A stretch of 64,000 nucleotides of DNA from NCBI GenBank assembly GCA_001414485.1, contig LLEY01000151.1, positions 62,001 to 126,000 on the forward strand, given 5' to 3'. Under the pieces are notes generated by a model. The model had not been told where the DNA came from, ran no database searches, and saw only the letters and a list, made by a program, of their open reading frames with translations. The position numbers and the translations under genes were made by a program. The first letter of the stretch is position 1. Each line of letters begins with the position of its first letter. This document shows, one piece after another, positions 12,028 through 21,918 of this stretch. The DNA is from Calycina herbarum. Its lineage: Eukaryota; Ascomycota; Leotiomycetes; Helotiales; Pezizellaceae.

Positions 12028-12663
12028 TTATATAGTATCCTTACTCATCTTGAGTAAATCCTGAGCAGCATCAAAAGCCTCTTTCGATACCAAAGCACCG
12101 TTCCAGGTCAACCCCTCTCTCCATTTCATACCATCCTCATATTCGACACACTCCACATATCCAAGCTCAGGTTCCTTCGGTTCAACACTCTCCAAAACAC
12201 TCTTCACTTGCATGATATCGGCTCTCTCCCCACCACTCTTCTTTTGCAAGGCCTTAGCTCTCTTTGGTCGACTCTCCTCTCGCATACCCCCAGCACTCTC
12301 GCGTCCACTCATTCCCTCAACTGCCTCCTTCACAAACTTCTCAACCTCCACATCCCCACCATAATCAATCTCATCATCGTGTTGCTCCTCGTGGTCTTCT
12401 CTCATCGCAGCCTCCTCCATCTCCTTCTCCTCCTTCTTTCGCAAGAATCGCCAGTAAGCCTTCACCATCGGCGTATTGAAAGCTTGAGCCTCGCCAATCT
12501 TTCTGGCTTCGTTGTTCATGTATTGGGTGACCGCATCCCAGTTTTGGAGGCGGGTGTGGCCGTCGATCATCCAGGTTACGTGGTAGGCTCGCCATTTGTG
12601 GTAGGGGGTTCTGATTGCGCGGGTGCGTGCGGGGGGAGTTGAGGAGGATGAGGTTGAAGACAT
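12028..12663 (-). CDS. Paralogue with Myb/SANT-like region and acidic tail
   Basis: Single exon, 211 residues, ATG at 12663. The N-terminal half parallels the gene at 10828-11511: TPYHKWRAYHVTW then LQNWDAVTQYMNNEARK and VKAYWRFLRKK, against HPYRQKWLAEALW, WNWSDVTKYMN and VKSYV. The middle is strongly charged (KKEEKEMEEAAMREDHEEQ), followed by an unrelated C-terminus with ELGYVECVEYEDGMKW. Function unknown; the Myb/SANT comparison rests on Trp spacing only. The gene seems intact and has a conventional upstream spacer. Confidence 0.6.
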   Translation of the reverse strand: MSSTSSSSTPPARTRAIRTPYHKWRAYHVTWMIDGHTRLQNWDAVTQYMNNEARKIGEAQAFNTPMVKAYWRFLRKKEEKEMEEAAMREDHEEQHDDEIDYGGDVEVEKFVKEAVEGMSGRESAGGMREESRPKRAKALQKKSGGERADIMQVKSVLESVEPKEPELGYVECVEYEDGMKWREGLTWNGALVSKEAFDAAQDLLKMSKDTI

Positions 12664-13177
12664 GTTTTTGGCTTGGTACCCTTGTGTTGAAAGAGGGGTA
12701 GGTAGAGGTTGATGGGTAGAAGTGTTGGTTTGATGGATCAGAAGATCCTCTTGGTGGTTTGGTTGTGGGGTTGTTTGCGTTTGGATTGGATTGAGAGGTA
12801 AGATTATTGCTTTTGAAGATGAAAAGTTGAGGGAGGGGTTTCTTCAGGCAGAGTCAGAATGGATTAATGTGGGTTTTTTGGGCTCTGGGCTGTGAGTAAC
12901 CGGTTGGACAATATTAGATTCACTTTTATTTTCTTCTGTATATACTGCGCAGTGGCTATAGTAGTGGCTATAGTAGTGGCTGTGATGATGTCTCATTCTC
13001 TTATTCATTCTGGTTATAGAGCAATTGCGGGGTAGCTATCAAGGTATGTTATGATTCACTGCTATCGAGTGGGGAAGGAACCTTGTTCTTGTAATAGCAT
13101 CGCATTTTGTTATTCAATCTAACGGTACAATAGGTACGCTTCCAATAATACACAGGCCACCGCTAACCCATACCATA
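12664..13177. other. Spacer with a 12-bp minisatellite
   Basis: Promoter side of the 12663 gene. Around 12952-12987 the unit GTGGCTATAGTA occurs twice and then a third, diverged time (GTGGCTGTGATG). No coding sequence. Confidence 0.5.
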
Positions 13178-14262
13178 TTATTCAGGATATCGGCTATTCT
13201 CCCTCTCTGCACTCTCATTCTGAGATAGAGGTGGACACATGGCCGCTGGGTCAAAAGGGTCATAGCCCTTTTGTCCTTCGTGGGCGTTACCGATAGGGTG
13301 ATAGCCGGTGTTGGTAATCACGAATTGCTCCAACTGTCCCAGTGCCTCAGATTCATCTGAGGAGTTCTCCTGCCCACTTTCTTCCAAAAATTCCTCGGAG
13401 GGTTGTTTCTCGGCTGGAACTTTCTTGGCTTCGGCGGCTGTTTCCTTTCGTGCTTCCATAGCTATTTTACCAACTCGGTCATTCTCTTCTCTTAGTTGGG
13501 AATTCAGAGTACTTACTAGTGGGTGTGATGCCTTGAGTGGCTTGTGGATTTGGTGTCATATTTTGGAAAATACGGTCTTTGAGACCATTGTACCACCAGG
13601 TGCGAATGTTGTTTTCTTTCACGTCCTTCCTGAAACTCCGATTTTCTATCAAATACGATAAAACATCCTCCCAAATCCAAGGATCCTGTGTTGCATTCAT
13701 CTTTCATTGTGCATCTACAAGAGCTTGGTTCATTTCAGGTGTCCGCTTCGTATAGGTCCTTTTTTGAAAAGCAGAATCCCCTAGTTCATTTTGCAGGCTC
13801 GTTGAAACCTCCGACGCATTTTCTTCTAGGTATTTTGCGTTTGCTTTCCGAACAGCTTCTATTCCGGTGACTTCGTAATATTCCTCGTATTTCGGAAGCA
13901 ACCCTATTGCATCATGTTAGCTAAGATTGGTATCGTGCGCGGTTGGTTTTTGGCATACTGGGTGGAATATAGTTTGCAGTAGCAAACACGTCTATAACCA
14001 TGTCTGCGAACTTTTTCTCTCTTTGATCACTATAATGCTTTCGGCATGCGGATAGTGTTCGGAGACCCTCTCGGCTCTGGTCCACTTCCCGCATCCGAGC
14101 ATCGATATACCATGGAACCTCATCCCACTTATATGGTAAATTCAAGGGCATGAGACCATTTCTTACTCTATATTCTCCTTCGCAAAGGGCTTTCTCTTCA
14201 GCTTCTATCCATGGAAGAAAATCTCTCGGGTTCTTTCTCTGCTGGCTTGTGGCAGTAGACAT
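13178..14262 (-). pseudogene. Third Myb/SANT-like paralogue, three exons, in-frame TGA
   Basis: Exons 13959-14262, 13517-13903 and 13178-13461. Introns start GTATGC and GTAAGT, have branch sites GCTAAC and AACTAAG, end in AG, and keep one frame of 325 codons, except for a single TGA (13704-13706, codon 168). Exon 1 has the clearest Myb-like pattern of the cluster: WIEAEEKALCEGEYRVRNG, then KWDEVPWYIDARM, then TLSACRKHYSDQREKK. After the TGA a second copy-like region begins (DPWIWEDVLSYLIENR then WWYNGLKDRIFQ). The C-terminal exon is acidic. Options are a single nonsense mutation, two genes (a second start lies 3 nt beyond the TGA, leaving no promoter), or a sequencing error. A 33-nt GT-AG intron covering the TGA would keep frame but is too short to trust. 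Confidence 0.6.
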
Positions 14263-14926
14263 GTTGAAGTTCCAAAATGCTATTCAAGAAAGCCTTTTCT
14301 GGTTGATGGTGGTGGTAAAGTTTTAGGGTTTGCTGTGAAAAGTGGTAAAGTTGGTGAGAAACCCTAATAACGTCGGGTTTCTGTGGTATTTATACTCAGG
14401 ATTTTTGCCAGCGTGTGAATAACATAGTTTGATAAAGAGAAGAGTATCCGAATACTTCAACCATTCACGGGCTATTATCCCTCCGTTGACTCAAAGCCTC
14501 TCCCTCAATCAAGTGCACGTTAGCTTAAGCAAGCATATAAAGCTCAGCCGTCTTAGCTCCAGAAGAGACAGTGATAGTCAAGATTCAGACCCAGTTGAAT
14601 GCGGCGGAAAGCGGAAATACTCTTTCCCTGAAGTCCATGGAGATCTCGTGGATGTAGTAGGAATATCACGTCCCAGAGTAAATATGGTTCTTCAACAGAC
14701 CATCGATTCTCCATTTTCTCTATATATCTTAAAGACCCTCAAATCAAAAGGGTATGTATCAGTCTAAGTTGCTTTTCCGTTCTCCATTTCCCGTTCCACT
14801 CTTGGTTCCCATTTTGCCCGTTTCCCATTATACATTAACCCCTTTTATACATAAGAAATATTCCCTTTTCTGACCCCAAGTATTCCATTCCATACTCCAG
14901 AGTTCCAAATCCCAAGGAGTGACTTT
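14263..14926. other. Spacer, promoter of the 14262 gene
   Basis: No coding sequence recognised. Confidence 0.45.
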
Positions 14927-15091
14927 TCAACGATATCGGCCAGCACAGCTTTGGCATGGTCCTCCCATTCGCCGGAATTTGGTAACTTGTTGGTTGTAGC
15001 ATTTGCCGTGTCGGACTGCTTGGTAGCAGCGATAGGCGAGGATGACGCGTTGGTGGCCGCAGCTGAAGGAGATTCTCTCGAGTTCGCACAT
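14927..15091 (-). CDS. 54-residue Cys-rich microprotein, CGH family
   Basis: A small ORF with its own ATG (15091), starting MCELERISFSCGHQR and ending CQSCAGRYR. Cys positions 2, 11, 22, 31, 46 and 49 plus His13 give a C-G-H...C...C...C-x-x-C order, suggesting one or two bound zinc ions. Short fungal proteins of this style (MC-x-x-x...F-x-CGH, ending in CxxC) recur in ascomycete genomes to my knowledge, without an assigned function. The A-rich leader before the ATG looks like a fungal 5' UTR. A related sequence lies at 42822. The longer overlapping frame that spans this stretch has no ATG, so this frame is the better candidate. Confidence 0.5.
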   Translation of the reverse strand: MCELERISFSCGHQRVILAYRCYQAVRHGKCYNQQVTKFRRMGGPCQSCAGRYR

Positions 15092-16010
15092 TTTGGTTGG
15101 TGAGTGGGGATTTTTCTTTGGGGGAGCTTTTGTTTTCTTGTTGTTTTGAACTTTTGAATTTTTGAAGTGGAGGCTTTTGTGGTTTTTGTTTTGAGAGAAT
15201 ATAAGTCGAATATATATGTCAAGTTTTTGAGTGATGGTTGTTTGATAGAAAGTTGAGATGTTGCAAGTGAAGGGGCGATTTTATACTACCTTCAAGACAG
15301 AGACTGTGTGATTAAAATCACAAACGTCACTCTTGGGGGAGTAGATCTAAGTGATTCTACCTTCAGAAAACTTCATCCTCAAACTATTGCGGAGCCCGGA
15401 TATCCACTTAGTAGCGAGAGTTGAATGGTTACAATGTGGGGAAACCACTATCTTTGTGGGGAAGCAGTGTAAACTGTTGGTGGAGTCTTGAAATAGAAGA
15501 GAGCTTTGCTGATTCACGAAACGCAAGCAAGAAAGCACCGCCAAGTGATATTAAGCGAAGCCAAAGCTAAGCGGCTCTCAGGGGCTTGGGTTTGAGCATG
15601 AAAGAAGTTCGCGGACAATCATAGGTCAATTTCTACGTCTTTCTAGAGAAGTACTGTTGAGTAACTCTTCGTTCGGGACAGGTCTAATTAAGACGGCGGC
15701 GGCATACGCTGAAATATACTCTAGAAATGTTAATATAAGAAGGATACGTAAAGATTGGGTTCTACTTATTAACAAGTTCCTTTGCAATTGAGCAATTCAA
15801 ATTTACGATCTGGCTACAAGATTCGGGATTCGGTGGAAACCTTGAGCCGACTCTCAGGCTAAGAGGGGATTGACTTTAGAGTATATAATATAAACCTTGA
15901 GAAGTTTAGTAAGTTAGAGAGCATTTAGCAGTGTTGTGACAAAAGAATTAGTCCCAGAGAGAATCGGAAGATTATACGAATATATTAAGATTGAGAATTA
16001 CTACTTATTA
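15092..16010. other. AT-rich spacer
   Basis: Promoter of the microprotein near 15,092-15,300, then AT-rich sequence with frequent stops in all frames and no coding signal. Confidence 0.5.
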
Positions 16011-16484
16011 CAGTGGAGGTTCGCAGATATTCGTTCGGCCCCCTTTTTACACGAAAAGTCATCTTAAAAAAGGCGTTTTATATATTTATCTTTATATGTA
16101 AGTGATATCTAAGATTGAGAACTAAGATTATTTCGAGTATTCAAATAGTAGTCTTCAAAGACAAATACACTAAATATGTACTAGGTCTTAAGTTATAATA
16201 GTACAAAAGTAGGAAGAATCTGGAAAACACTGGATTACACCAAAATCGGGTGAAATTTAGTAACTTTCTAGACACCTCTTACTATAACCTAGAAAGCAGG
16301 ATCGGCTTAGCTTAGAAGAAAAACTAAGAGTATAAAGTAAAGATATTTTATTTTTCTAAAGATAAGTTTAAAAACTTTCAAGAAATAATTAGGGTTTATT
16401 TTATAATAGTGTTTTAAACAAGGTGAATTTCAGTGATTTTAGGTGTAAAAAAGAGAGCGTACGAATATCTGCGAACCCCCGCTG
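16011..16484. mobile_element. MITE-like element with ~43-bp terminal inverted repeats, TA flanks
   Basis: Left end reads CAGTGGAGGTTCGCAGATAT, and the reverse complement of the right end reads CAGCGGGGGTTCGCAGATAT. The match continues through ATTCGTWCG (27 positions, 3 mismatches) and more loosely to a shared TTTTTACAC near 43 bp. A TA dinucleotide flanks each side (16009-16010 and 16485-16486), as expected of Tc1/mariner-pogo insertions. The 474-bp interior is AT-rich and has no ORF, so this is a non-autonomous element. Family assignment (pogo/Fot1-like) is inferred from the CAGTG end and TA target site. Confidence 0.8.
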
Positions 16485-18298
16485 TATTATAAGTGGTAAT
16501 ATAATTAGAAATTAGTAATACTAATACACATCGAACTAGAGAAAGAAGCGACATACTACGGAAAAAGTTCCTATTCCATTTTCGTATATAGGCTTCCTAC
16601 AGTCTTAGAAAATCTTAGGTAGGTCTACAAGTCAAATCCGAATAACCTTTTCGTAATGCTTTCTACTATATTCTACTACGGAAATCCTATAAGATTTAAC
16701 ATAATATTATTACGCCAGCTAGCCCTAATACAAAAAATCTCTTCATTGCAGAAGTTACTATTCCGAAAATATTGGTGTGAAAGTCCGACTCACCCACCCC
16801 GACCGACTAGTCATGGAATCGTGACATAAAGCAACATAAAAAAGACACCTCAGAATACATACACACACCTCTCACGACTCATCACCATAGCATTCTTATA
16901 ATGAATCTCCCGATTAAACCAGCTAACTCTAAAACATCCCCTCAAAACAATTCTCTCCGCGCGCATTGCCACCACCAAGCCTAAACCCAAGAGCCTTCTC
17001 CACAAACCACCCAGGAAAATCCAGAAGTTTGGCCAAGTAAACTACACGCCACGAGAGAAAAGAATTCGTAAGAAAATGTTGAATCTGCGTGGTGGGGAGG
17101 TTTCCTGCCTCAAGGCTCGAGATCGTTCCTTCCCTAATAACACACCCAGCTCAACCTGGGCCTTAGCCACGACAAAAGAGAGCACTCGAGGTCGCTCCTT
17201 CCATCTATCATAACACACCCTCTCAACACACCCTCTCGACACACCACCGCCACTGCGCTTCCCAAAAGAAATAATCCGGGGAAAGAGCATTGCTAACTGC
17301 CTTACTGAGAACAAGAATGAGCGCCAACGATGGCCTGAAAAGGAAGCTACTATATAGAAAGCGTTTCTGTAGAATGTTGTAAAGCAATTCCTACAGCTGT
17401 AGAGTTGTGAAGGGAAATACCCACCTAGTCTTCTGCTGCAATAAAGCCCCACCTTAAGCCAAAACCACCAGGGGGTGCAAGAAGTCGTGACTGTAGTCCC
17501 CTCGCACTTTCCCTTCTACGGTTGTGCTAACACTTCTAGAAGTACAAGAATCATATAAAGTAAATTATTCTAGTCCATTTTTCGAGGTTTGTTCGAACAA
17601 TCGAGACGTAGGGGCATTTTACTCTTGGTCAGTTACGAATTCCTGCACCCCCTGGTGCACCATTAAAACTCTCTCTCAAGCTGTAACTTCTTTTAGAACA
17701 TTCTGTAAATTATACAGACATGCAAATATATAGAAAAGTAAGAGACAAGTTTTTTTGTTTTTTTGAGTACCTTCGCAACCTTCTAAATCCAGGAATCACA
17801 AATAACTTGCAAGTAAAGTAGGATATCAAAGGCAATAAACCCTCGCTACCCAGGTAAACAAAGAAATTCTCAAACGCTCGGTCGCTTTCTCCCGGATACA
17901 AGCCAGCTAAACAGGAACAGCCAACACCGGCCAACCTACTCGCAAAAGCCATGCCAGAGAGTTCGCTTACATAGTCCGTCCATCCCGTATCCATCCGCCG
18001 ATTCACCCTAAGCATTTCCCTGCCAGAAGGTACTGGTAGCATTATGACACCCCTCGAAAAGAATCCGCAGAATTAAAAAAACACGCTAGTACGCCGGTAC
18101 CTTGTATCAGACACTCAAATCGAGACCATTTTCACTCCATCGGAGAAACTCAATAACAACAGACCCGCCCTAACGCCTTGTGGTATTATCAATCATTTCG
18201 TAGTCGTTACATTCGTAAAAAGCAAGTCGGGTCGGGTGGGTAATTTAGTCGTGGGCATGCGCGCTCTTAGATGCTGCTGCTGCTTTATTGTTTGCAAT
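16485..18298. other. AT-rich, gene-poor stretch
   Basis: No convincing gene. Contains an imperfect direct repeat (about 17116-17150 and 17193-17220, sharing CTCGAG-TCG-TCCTTCC and AACACACCC) and the inverted pair at 17466-17657. The minus-strand ORF at 17710-18042 (110 aa) shows no family signature. Confidence 0.5.
17466..17657. repeat. Short inverted-repeat element (28-bp arms)
   Basis: Arms at 17466-17493 and 17630-17657 read CACCAGGGGGTGCA, then RGAAKTCGTRACTG, in opposite orientation with three mismatches. The CAGGGG/CCCCTG ends recall hAT-type MITEs, but no matching 8-bp target duplication was found, so class is uncertain. Confidence 0.5.
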
Positions 18299-19028
18299 CT
18301 AACCAGGACCGAAGCCGTAGATTGGACGACCTTGTCTGTGGAGGGCCCAGACGACCTATTGATGATTGTTAGTTCTCAGATATCATTAAGAAGGGGGTTG
18401 GAAAATACTAACATCCGAAACCGTAATAGTCTTGCGATTCTTGTATTCAACTAGGGTGATAATATCTTGCATAAGCTGTGGCAGGTGTTAGAATCTAGTG
18501 GCAAGTGTATTAGAGGGGTAAGTACTGTTGTGAGATATTTCTTCAGAGCACCCCGGGTTTCCTCGTATATTTGGGCGGAAATACGCTTAACACCACCACG
18601 GCGAGCGAGACGACTACAACCATTGTTAGATCGGGATCTTGCCTTTCGAGTATGGCCCGGAGATAGATTCGTGACGCGGTTGTACATACCGAATATCTGG
18701 TTTCGCTGAAGAATTACACGTTAGCAATCTCGCTCGATCTCAAGGGTTAACATCAGAATTGTAAAAGGTAACTTACTGATGCCTGTAATAGTGTCTTTCG
18801 CAATTTTTCTATCGCGAGTGTAAGTCAAGGTGATAGATAACAGGAAGGTAGGAGGTCCACGTACCTGTGGCGCATTTGCTTCTTGCTCTTGCTCTTTCCC
18901 AATCCTTTGGCATCTTTACCACGACCCGAACCATGAACAGGCGGATCTGGCCGATTAGCAACACCGCCACCGCCTTTGACGGTCTTGCCTGAGAGCGTGG
19001 GCCGAGATCTAACGAACGGAGAGGACAT
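18299..19028 (-). CDS. Variant histone H4 (H4v-like), six exons
   Basis: Exons 18865-19028, 18777-18808, 18690-18705, 18526-18613, 18413-18475 and 18299-18355; all introns GT-AG, phases consistent, 139 residues. The histone fold is plain: [66 protein letters not shown] and the ending [10 protein letters not shown]. Canonical H4 is 103 residues and nearly invariant. This protein has a ~35-residue unrelated N-terminal extension without the canonical Lys-rich tail start, and many core substitutions (AQ for GL in the alpha1-L1 region, WALHRQGRP near the end). It matches the idea of the diverged H4 variant known from Neurospora (hH4v). Five introns, one exon only 16 nt, are unusual for a replication-coupled histone and suggest a specialised role. 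Confidence 0.85.
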
Positions 19029-19536
19029 TGTGAGTAGTTGCGTGTACGTTGGAAAAGCAATACGAGACGCGACAGGCGTAAGCGCGTTGAGGGGTTGCTC
19101 GGACCGAAGCAAGGTTTAGCTTCAGCTTCAGTCCTGGCCGCAGTTGTAGGATTGAATGACGACCACCTTTCAATTGCCTTGAGAGTTCCAAGATCGAAGT
19201 TTTGAGGGAAGAATGTTGAAGATGGAGGTTGCAAAGTGACGCAAGCGGAAGACACGACCCAAGGTCATGTGACCATTCCCAAAACCCGGCTTTTCAAAAT
19301 ATCCTTGGAATGGATGTTGACCAATCATTTATATTCATATTCATAATTTCTTTCTTTCAAGTCTTCCTAAATAAAGACTCTATTAAGGCTACAACAGGCC
19401 TGTACATAACAATGCCACCGGGAAAAGCTTGGTAAATACCAACGAGTGTGTGCCTCTCCTGTCCATCAACGCCATAGCATTAGAAACCCACAATGCAAGA
19501 CATAGCCCATTGTCTAAATAATTCAATGTACTTGCA
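19029..19536. other. Spacer between Svf1 3' end and H4 variant promoter
   Basis: Both genes are on the minus strand, so the H4v promoter lies near 19,029-19,300 and the Svf1 3' UTR near 19,400-19,536. A palindromic GGTCATGTGACC occurs at 19263-19274. Confidence 0.5.
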
Positions 19537-20849
19537 CTATTCGCAGATAAAGGTGGCTTCGCTGAACAAGACCCCTGCCTCGGTGGTTTCTTCCTCGCCG
19601 ATCTTGACCTTGAGCGAAATTGTAGCTGGAGAATACTAAAGTGATTGGTTAAAACAAGTATATAATAAAAAAAGGGAGCGACAAACCTGATAGATATATG
19701 GCTTGGTGCCAGCAGCGCTAGCCACAATCGTCTTCACGAAGCCTGGCACTTCGGCCATGACATCGACTCTGTCACGTCTTTCTTCCAGTGATCCTTCCAT
19801 CACGGCTGCCACTGTCTTTCCATCCTTGCTTTTTCCGTTCCACTCAATCTTGAGTGCTTCAGGAGCTGGCCAGTCGTTATCGACATCAGCCTGAACCTTG
19901 CTGTGCGTGACTGAATTTGATGATCCTGCTGTGATTATTTCAGTGTCCGTGGCGATTCCGCCAACATTGACAATGGTTGAGCCGTATGATGGTGGAGTTT
20001 GGTATTCCATCATGATGGCCGAGTATTTTGGGCCCTGGAAGTTAACAAAAGTCCATTTTGCTGCTGCGTGATGTGGTTTCATGCCTTGGAGGGCGTGGAT
20101 GAAAAGAGCATTTCCCTTGAAATCGATTGGACCCTCCTTTGTAACAATCGAACCCTCAAGCTTATTTCTGGGCCAGAAAACATGTCTCATGGAGCCCCAT
20201 GGTGCCTTGGGATCAGTTCCGTAGAATGTTTTTCCGTCCTTGCCCACTTGAAATCCAGGTGCAGTTCGAGTAACGGTGAGGTTAACGATGGAGTTTGGGT
20301 TCGTCATGGATTTAATGGTATAGGAATTCCCGTCTTCCGACAGGTCGATAGCACAGTTCTCGGCATAAAAGCTCGTCTTATCCTCGTTGAAGTCTATATC
20401 CTTGAGTTGATCGGAGGACCAAAGGTTGGGCTTGTTTTCGCTTTTTGGGTAGAAGATCTTGCAGTTGAACTGGCATGTTGTCCGTATCCCGCTTTACACC
20501 GAGTCAGCGTTGTCTAATGTGCCAAATCCCCAGGGAGCGTACGCAACATTGCTGTAGATCACCTGTGCCAGACCTAGATGTCCACTCTCTGCCAGCAAGT
20601 AGAAGCTCTGGGTTTCCACGCTGGTAGATTCCATAGCCTCCCACTTCAGATCACTTCGCTTGACTTCGGAATATGGAGTCGTTTCTGCTTGCTTGGCTAC
20701 CGACTGGATAGCCCCTGGGCCGTAAATTGGTTCTGCGGTGCCGGCGACATTGGCCAGCCTATGGGTTATCACAGAAGATTAGTTATCTGCAGAGTTGCGG
20801 GAAAAGGTGGGGAGGAGAAGGCATACGCTGCTTTCGCCCAGTTCATCAT
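19537..20849 (-). CDS. svf1: Survival factor 1 (Svf1-like)
   Basis: Svf1 proteins have a lipocalin-like fold; yeast Svf1 protects against oxidative and diauxic-shift stress and has been linked to ceramide transport. Exons 20827-20849, 20543-20758, 19687-20491 and 19537-19635; 380 residues, all junctions GT-AG and in phase. N-terminus [20 protein letters not shown]; typical blocks [50 protein letters not shown]-like [18 protein letters not shown] and the end [20 protein letters not shown]. Length matches the yeast protein (~480) minus its extra loops and fits filamentous-fungal homologues. Intact. Confidence 0.9.
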
Positions 20850-21344
20850 CTTGAATATATCTGGGGGGTTTGTTGATTTGTGTTTGGGGATTGTGGTGTG
20901 AGGTGTGAGGTGGTTGTTGGGAAGAAACCTGGAGTGCAAATGCTCAAAATGCGGTGATAATTTAGGTAAAGAATCGCCCCTCCTTCCGCGCTGCCGCTCG
21001 AGTACGTCAGGGGTGTGTCAGTGAAGAGAAAAGCTTCGCTGTCAAAGGCTACAGGGGTTATTCAATATCAGCACCCGGAATTATTCACTGAAATCTTCAT
21101 AGTAGTATTTTTGGTAGCGGGATTTCGATCGCTTTTCGCACAAATAATCCTTCAAAAGCTTCCAGGTTCTGATTGTATCTTCTTTCAATTCTTTCGCCCA
21201 AATTGCAGTTTACTGTGAGCTACACCGTTGCAAATGACCCCACCTCTACTGTAGATGCACTGGCTAACCGCCCGAGCCTCGAGCCTGTCGCATCCACTCT
21301 GAGCTCCATCTCCAACTTCAACGACAGCGATGCGAGCCTCTACT
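20850..21344. other. Spacer, Svf1 promoter
   Basis: No coding sequence recognised. Confidence 0.5.
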
Positions 21345-21918
21345 CTATTGAGCCTTCTTGACCTTGCCATTGCTTGCCCGACCAACACCCATTCCATGTG
21401 TATAGACAAGCTCTCCTCCTAGAGCCGCCGCGAAGAAGACCACAGGCATGGCCAATGTAGAGCTGATGGCCAAGTTGACCGAGCTTGGCGCAAAGCCCTC
21501 GACATTCCGTCTAGTCAACCAGTTGTATACCAACATTACCGCAACGGTGTCGTTGAGTGCGGCATGTGCGAGAGCAGTTTTGACCTTCTTCGTGCCGAAT
21601 CCATCACGTTGAATCAGGGGAAGCATTTGACTGCCTCCGCTGAGGATTGCCGGAACCATGAAAACGAGAGCCAAGATGGTTGTGTAGTAGGAGAGAAGAG
21701 GGAGAATTTCGAGAGGCAGTTGAAGCTCCAAGGACTTCACACCGGATTGCACATAGTCCGAGGTAAGAGGGGAAGTAGCCGCGACATGGAAGATGTCGAG
21801 AAGACCTGTAAGAGCCACGAAGGCAATTGGGAAGTGCGCAAAGGCGGGATGGGCTGGCTTGCTACTACCTGTTAAATCGACGACATCTTAGCAGAAAAAG
21901 CACGACTTACCTCGACAT
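21345..21918 (-). CDS. DUF2231-type integral membrane protein
   Basis: Exon 1 is only 8 nt (21911-21918, ATGTCGAG); exon 2 is 21345-21861. Taking the TAG acceptor before CAAGCCAGCC gives MSSKPAHPAFAHFPIAFVAL, the family-typical HPAFxHFPIA start, and 174 residues. Four hydrophobic segments are visible: AFVALTGLLDIF, YYTTILALVFMVPAILSGG, ALNDTVAVMLVYNWL and STLAMPVVFFAAALGG. Function of DUF2231 proteins is not established; bacterial relatives are predicted membrane redox-linked proteins. Two nearer AG sites (GTAG, CAG) would break frame. Confidence 0.75.

Noticed and set aside
13686..13718. 33-nt GT-AG segment that would remove the TGA
   Set aside because: Keeps frame but is shorter than any other intron here and lacks a branch site, so it was not used in the model.
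14835..15222. 125-residue minus-strand frame overlapping the microprotein
   Set aside because: Has no ATG (opens with TTG) and low-complexity composition; the overlapping 54-residue frame has ATG, leader and ordered cysteines.
17710..18042. 110-residue minus-strand ORF in the AT-rich region
   Set aside because: Composition not protein-like over its length and no family signature.
18451..18687. Canonical single-exon histone H4 in the frame containing [18 protein letters not shown]
   Set aside because: The frame reads into introns on both sides; the full product only appears after six-exon splicing.
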